In this document: piece after piece, positions 1-64,000 of the stretch
How positions within the stretch are numbered: the stretch's first letter is position 1
Layout: each line of letters opens with the position of its first letter
Assembly (NCBI GenBank): GCA_039707465.1
Contig: CM077648.1
Coordinates: forward strand, 28,337,119 to 28,401,118
Length of the DNA: 64,000 nt
DNA from: Rhabdophis nuchalis
Taxonomy: Eukaryota > Chordata > Lepidosauria > Squamata > Natricidae
Reading direction: 5' to 3'
The notes under the pieces: model-generated
The model's input: only the letters and a program-made list of their open reading frames with translations
Database searches by the model: none
Told to the model about the DNA's origin: nothing
Made by a program: the position numbers and the translations under genes

Positions 1-649
1 TGAAACAGACAAAATAATAGAATAAAGGTTTTTCTGTTAGATCAAATTTACTTAAGTATGACAATAGTGCATTCTTAATTTTGTATCTAAAGAAGACAGC
101 ACTTTCTTTTTCCCCCCTTCAAATTCATCACAAGTTTCTACTATCTTCGTGGTAGCAAAATCCCTATTTTATACTAAGAATCCTGTGTATTTAATTACAT
201 TTCTCATATTATAATATGTATCAAACAAATACTATGGGCTTTGTTTTACTACCATTAGAATTAGTCAAATGCTGTCCCCTAAAACTCATAATTTTAGTTT
301 TATAAAGTCCTTATGTGTAAATGCTTGTTACTTATTGGAACACATCATTAACAGAGAAGTAATGGATTTGGGCTATCAAGTCCTTTGCCAACCATTTATG
401 TCACTGCTTCTAGAATTTAGGGAAATATAAAAAATGGGCCAGAATTTAAAGGGTAAACATTATCACAGGCAATTTAACTGCCCATTAAAGGTTTATACAT
501 TTAGGAACAATGATTAGATCTGGTTCATATCTTTCATTTTAAAGAGCAGCAGAAAGTCATGGAGACTCTAACTGTTTTAGGATCATAGCATGGGACAGAA
601 AGAAATAATCTTTTCTCCCTACGATTTCTGACTGGAATTAGCCACGGTG

Positions 650-651
<2 letters not shown>

Positions 652-737
<86 letters not shown>

Positions 738-760
738 TATTATTATTATTATTATTATTT
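652..760. repeat. (ATA/ATT)n microsatellite
   Basis: About 105 bp of ataata units turning into ttattatt units near 737, at the 3' end of the minus-strand L2 fragment. Confidence 0.97.
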
Positions 761-1178
761 TAATTTTTTGACCGCTCCCTATCCCCATAGGGACTCGGAG
801 CGGTGCACAGGAAAAACTAAAACAATAAATATACAAACACATTAAAAACAAATTAAACATATACCTGTGCTAAAATACCCCATTAACATACTAAAATTCC
901 CAGTTAAAACAACTAAAACCCCATAGAGAGAGACTACCCTAGGCCGGCCAAGCAGAAAAGATGTGTTTTTAGTTTTAGACGGAAGGAGCGGAAGTCCGTG
1001 GTCGTTCTAATGTCGGGGGGAAGGTCGTTCCAGAGGGCTGGGCCCGCCACAGAGACAGCCCTTCCCCTGGGCGTCGCCCGCTGACAAAGTCTAGTGGACG
1101 GCACCCGGAGAAGTCCCTCTCTGTGGGAGCGAATCGGCCGTGAGGATGTATGAGGCAGGATCCGATCCCGCAGTTAGC
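652..1178 (-). mobile_element. L2-like LINE, 3' fragment with expanded ATT tail
   Basis: Read on the minus strand, about 1175 to 770 matches the C-terminal coding end of the two larger L2 copies (GLLRVPS..., RGRAxSVAGPALWNDLPPD) and its 3' UTR, ending in a GC hairpin (ccgctcc/ggagcgg at 772-778/797-803). The 3' tail has become a pure trinucleotide array, 652-760. Imperfect flanking copies of agccacg (about 640-652 and 1180-1193) look like the target duplication. Confidence 0.85.
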
Positions 1179-2518
1179 TAAGCCACGTTATTACTCCTGC
1201 TTAATATCCTTTTGTTACAAAATAATATTTCAGAGAAAAAATGATGAATACAAGAGAATAAATTACACTTTGCATCGGCTCTAGTCAGATTGTTATCAAA
1301 CTTGCCATTCTCAACTTATTTAGCTGGCTTTATTACATATGGGGGAAACGTGATTTATATTAGCAGCAGTTTCCCATATGCTGTCCAATATGTTGGAGTG
1401 AGAGATGTGGAAAGAAAAAACAAAACTCAGTTCCACGAACATGAATTATGTTCTGTTGTCTCTGAAAACAATCCACTTATTAAAATATAGTTCTGTCTAG
1501 TTTCGTTTAATCGAAATTAGAAGGATGATCATACATATTACTGGCTGCAGAGTTGGCCAACTGATGCAGTATAAGAAATATTAAAATAGAAGCATTATAT
1601 GTATTTTCTACAATTTATGCGATATTTTGCTTTGCATGTAGACCTGAAGAGTCCCTTCAGAGAGAGAGAGCGGGTTATAAATAAAATTATTATTATTATT
1701 ATTTATTATTAAGAATCTGTATAGTTCAGCATGATGAAGTAGTAAATTGTGGTAATATTTTAATGCTTATCAGTATTTGAAACCTTAAGTTTTCAATGAT
1801 TTCAGGGAATTAGAAAAATGAGAAATCATTTGGCACTTACTCCAATGTCAGAAATGTCAAAATCAACATCTGAAATATATATTCTATAATTATGTGGAAA
1901 TTATAGAGGGCTTACCGTAATATATTTGTAGTTTGGTTTTGACAAAACCTAGGAAAATTAGGCTCAGATTTTAGTTGTGTGTAAGTCACCTTTGTTTTGC
2001 TTTGCATCTCTCATTGCTTCAGCAAATGGTTTTCTATAGTTTTGTCTGCGTGCGAGAGAGATAAGTAGTGGTTGTGGTTGCAAACTTTTAAATGCTGTTG
2101 GCAGATAAAAGAAGAATCTTGCACTGTAGTAACAACAGTTGGCTGGCCATTATCTATGTACCTTCCAGGGGACTCTGTCTGCGTTTCTTGTAGAAAAATT
2201 CCTTCACGTTTTGAAAGACAAATAATGAATTTTTCTATCAGAGAAACATGTAGGACTGATTAGTCACACAGCATGCATGATGTATTTGTAAACAAAACAT
2301 TGAGCATGTTATGGTTCTGTTCATTTGCATTGGAACAGAAAACCCAGAAGCATAATAAACTCCAAGGAATAATGGAGGTTATATTAAAATAATTTCCCCT
2401 GGAAGTTACACTATTTGCTAATAGCATGCTTTTTTCACCCCTGTGCTTTTGCTCATAATCCTATCTACACCACTCCATCACAACTGCTGAAAATGTTGCC
2501 CAAATACCAATCTACCAG

Positions 2519-63065
<60,547 letters not shown>

Positions 63066-64000
63066 GTGAGATAATTGTATTGTTTTGGCAATACCATTAG
63101 AACTGAAATAGTACTAAGGGCAGAAACACATATAGAAAAATTAGAAATAGCTAACTGTAATGAAGCATCATTATTGAAATGTATTCTTATTTTTTTCAGT
63201 ATGTTTAGAGAAACTCGACAGTTCACAAAGAATAATTTTTCCTTCTGGAAAAGATCTGAGAGTATCATCTAATGGAACCCAGTGAAAGATTACTCTTGAG
63301 TCTTAATTTTAGGTCTTATACAAAGCTGTAAATGGTTTCCGAAAGATGCCCTAATTAATTCAGGGGTCTGGAGCCATGTTTCAAAATAAATCCAGTCATT
63401 TATTAGTAATACTATTTCGGCAATACCCTATTGCAGTCAGATCTGATCTCATTTTAATTATGGCTGAACTTTACCCCTGTTTCCTCCCTCCCCTCAGTCT
63501 GTATCATAAATCACATTCACCAATGAAGTGCACGCCTCACAAGCCTGTTGTAGTATTCTGAGATCCAACTCTAGCTGAAGGTATGCATGTAATGCGCTTC
63601 CCCCCTTTCCTCACCATGGCAACTTTATGAGTTGACACATTCATTTGAAGCCACTTTAAAAATGAGTGCCGCCATCCGACTTCTAGACAACAAAGCAAAA
63701 CTATCACATTCACTGTCCTCCCTGGTGGTCTCCTTCTGAATATGCAGCTCCTTGAAGGAACTTCTATATTGAAGTTGCACATATTTATGCATGCACAGGT
63801 ACCTTAGTTCAGTAGTTTACTTCCAGTGCCTCATTAAAAGGAAGTGATACAGGAAGAGACATATTAACAAGACCATTTTCTACCTACTGAATCTGCTAGA
63901 AGAAGCAATTGAAACAAATGGTAAAAGTGCTTCAGAAAGACAGGTCATGTCACTCCACTCTTAGCAAGGCCATCTGGGGCCAATTTGTATAGAGAAATTC
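63066..64000 (+). other. ANK2 intron (5' part)
   Basis: No exon, repeat or RNA gene recognised; the terminal ANK2 exon lies beyond the window. Confidence 0.75.

Larger units (their letters stand above)
1..2518 (+). other. ANK2 intron (3' part)
   Basis: AT-rich. Contains a minus-strand L2 fragment with an ATA microsatellite (652-1178). No further exon, RNA gene or transposon was recognised; the preceding ankyrin-B linker exon was looked for and not seen. Confidence 0.8.

Noticed and set aside
2415..2518. Upstream coding part of the first exon
   Set aside because: Open by chance; no ankyrin similarity before LRSFSS, and a fitting acceptor lies at 2518.

Overview
The window is vertebrate nuclear DNA, almost certainly from a squamate reptile and probably a snake. 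It carries the 3' half of one large, finely split gene on the + strand: ankyrin-2 (ANK2, ankyrin-B). I assign 23 coding exons between 2519 and 63065, all flanked by AG/GT. Their phases close exactly: one leading base plus 3027 codons if every exon is included. The squamate call rests on the repeats: a SPIN-type hAT element, a Sauria-like SINE tail, L2/CR1-type LINEs, an L1 remnant, many hAT and Tc/mariner-like MITEs, a Helitron-like end and long GATA/GGAT-type microsatellites.

Gene layout. The ankyrin repeats and promoter lie upstream of the window. 2519-3264 encodes the linker after the repeats. 13034-16544 encodes the first ZU5 domain, including a 99-nt cassette exon at 14869 that is not visible as a long ORF. 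18476-25137 encodes the second ZU5 domain, 27163-34603 the UPA domain, and 35558-35590 and 38078-38099 two microexons. 40897-46806 is the 5.9-kb neuronal giant exon (1970 codons) of the 440-kDa isoform. 48140-53665 encodes the death domain, and 54345-63065 the unstructured C-terminal regulatory region, including a hidden 93-nt cassette exon at 59205. The terminal exon and 3' UTR lie beyond 64000.

How it works together. In known ankyrin-B biology, ZU5-ZU5-UPA binds beta-spectrin, the giant exon targets the protein to axons and microtubules, and the death domain plus C-terminal region regulate it. The giant exon and both cassettes are phase-symmetric, so each can be skipped without breaking the frame.

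Repeat layer. The introns are AT-rich and record successive transposon insertions. Two L2-like LINEs keep long open frames (8079-10323; 21439-24409). There are nested insertions: L2 in a fold-back hAT at 3814-4404; L2 in L2 in a hAT at 20700-24847; an L2 tail in a hAT in a hAT at 37245-37929. Other items are a 2.3-kb ORF2-less L1 derivative with a 15-bp target duplication (48896-51164) and a Helitron-like unit carrying a minisatellite and an internal L2 piece (60543-61985). No second protein-coding host gene, tRNA, rRNA or CRISPR array was seen.
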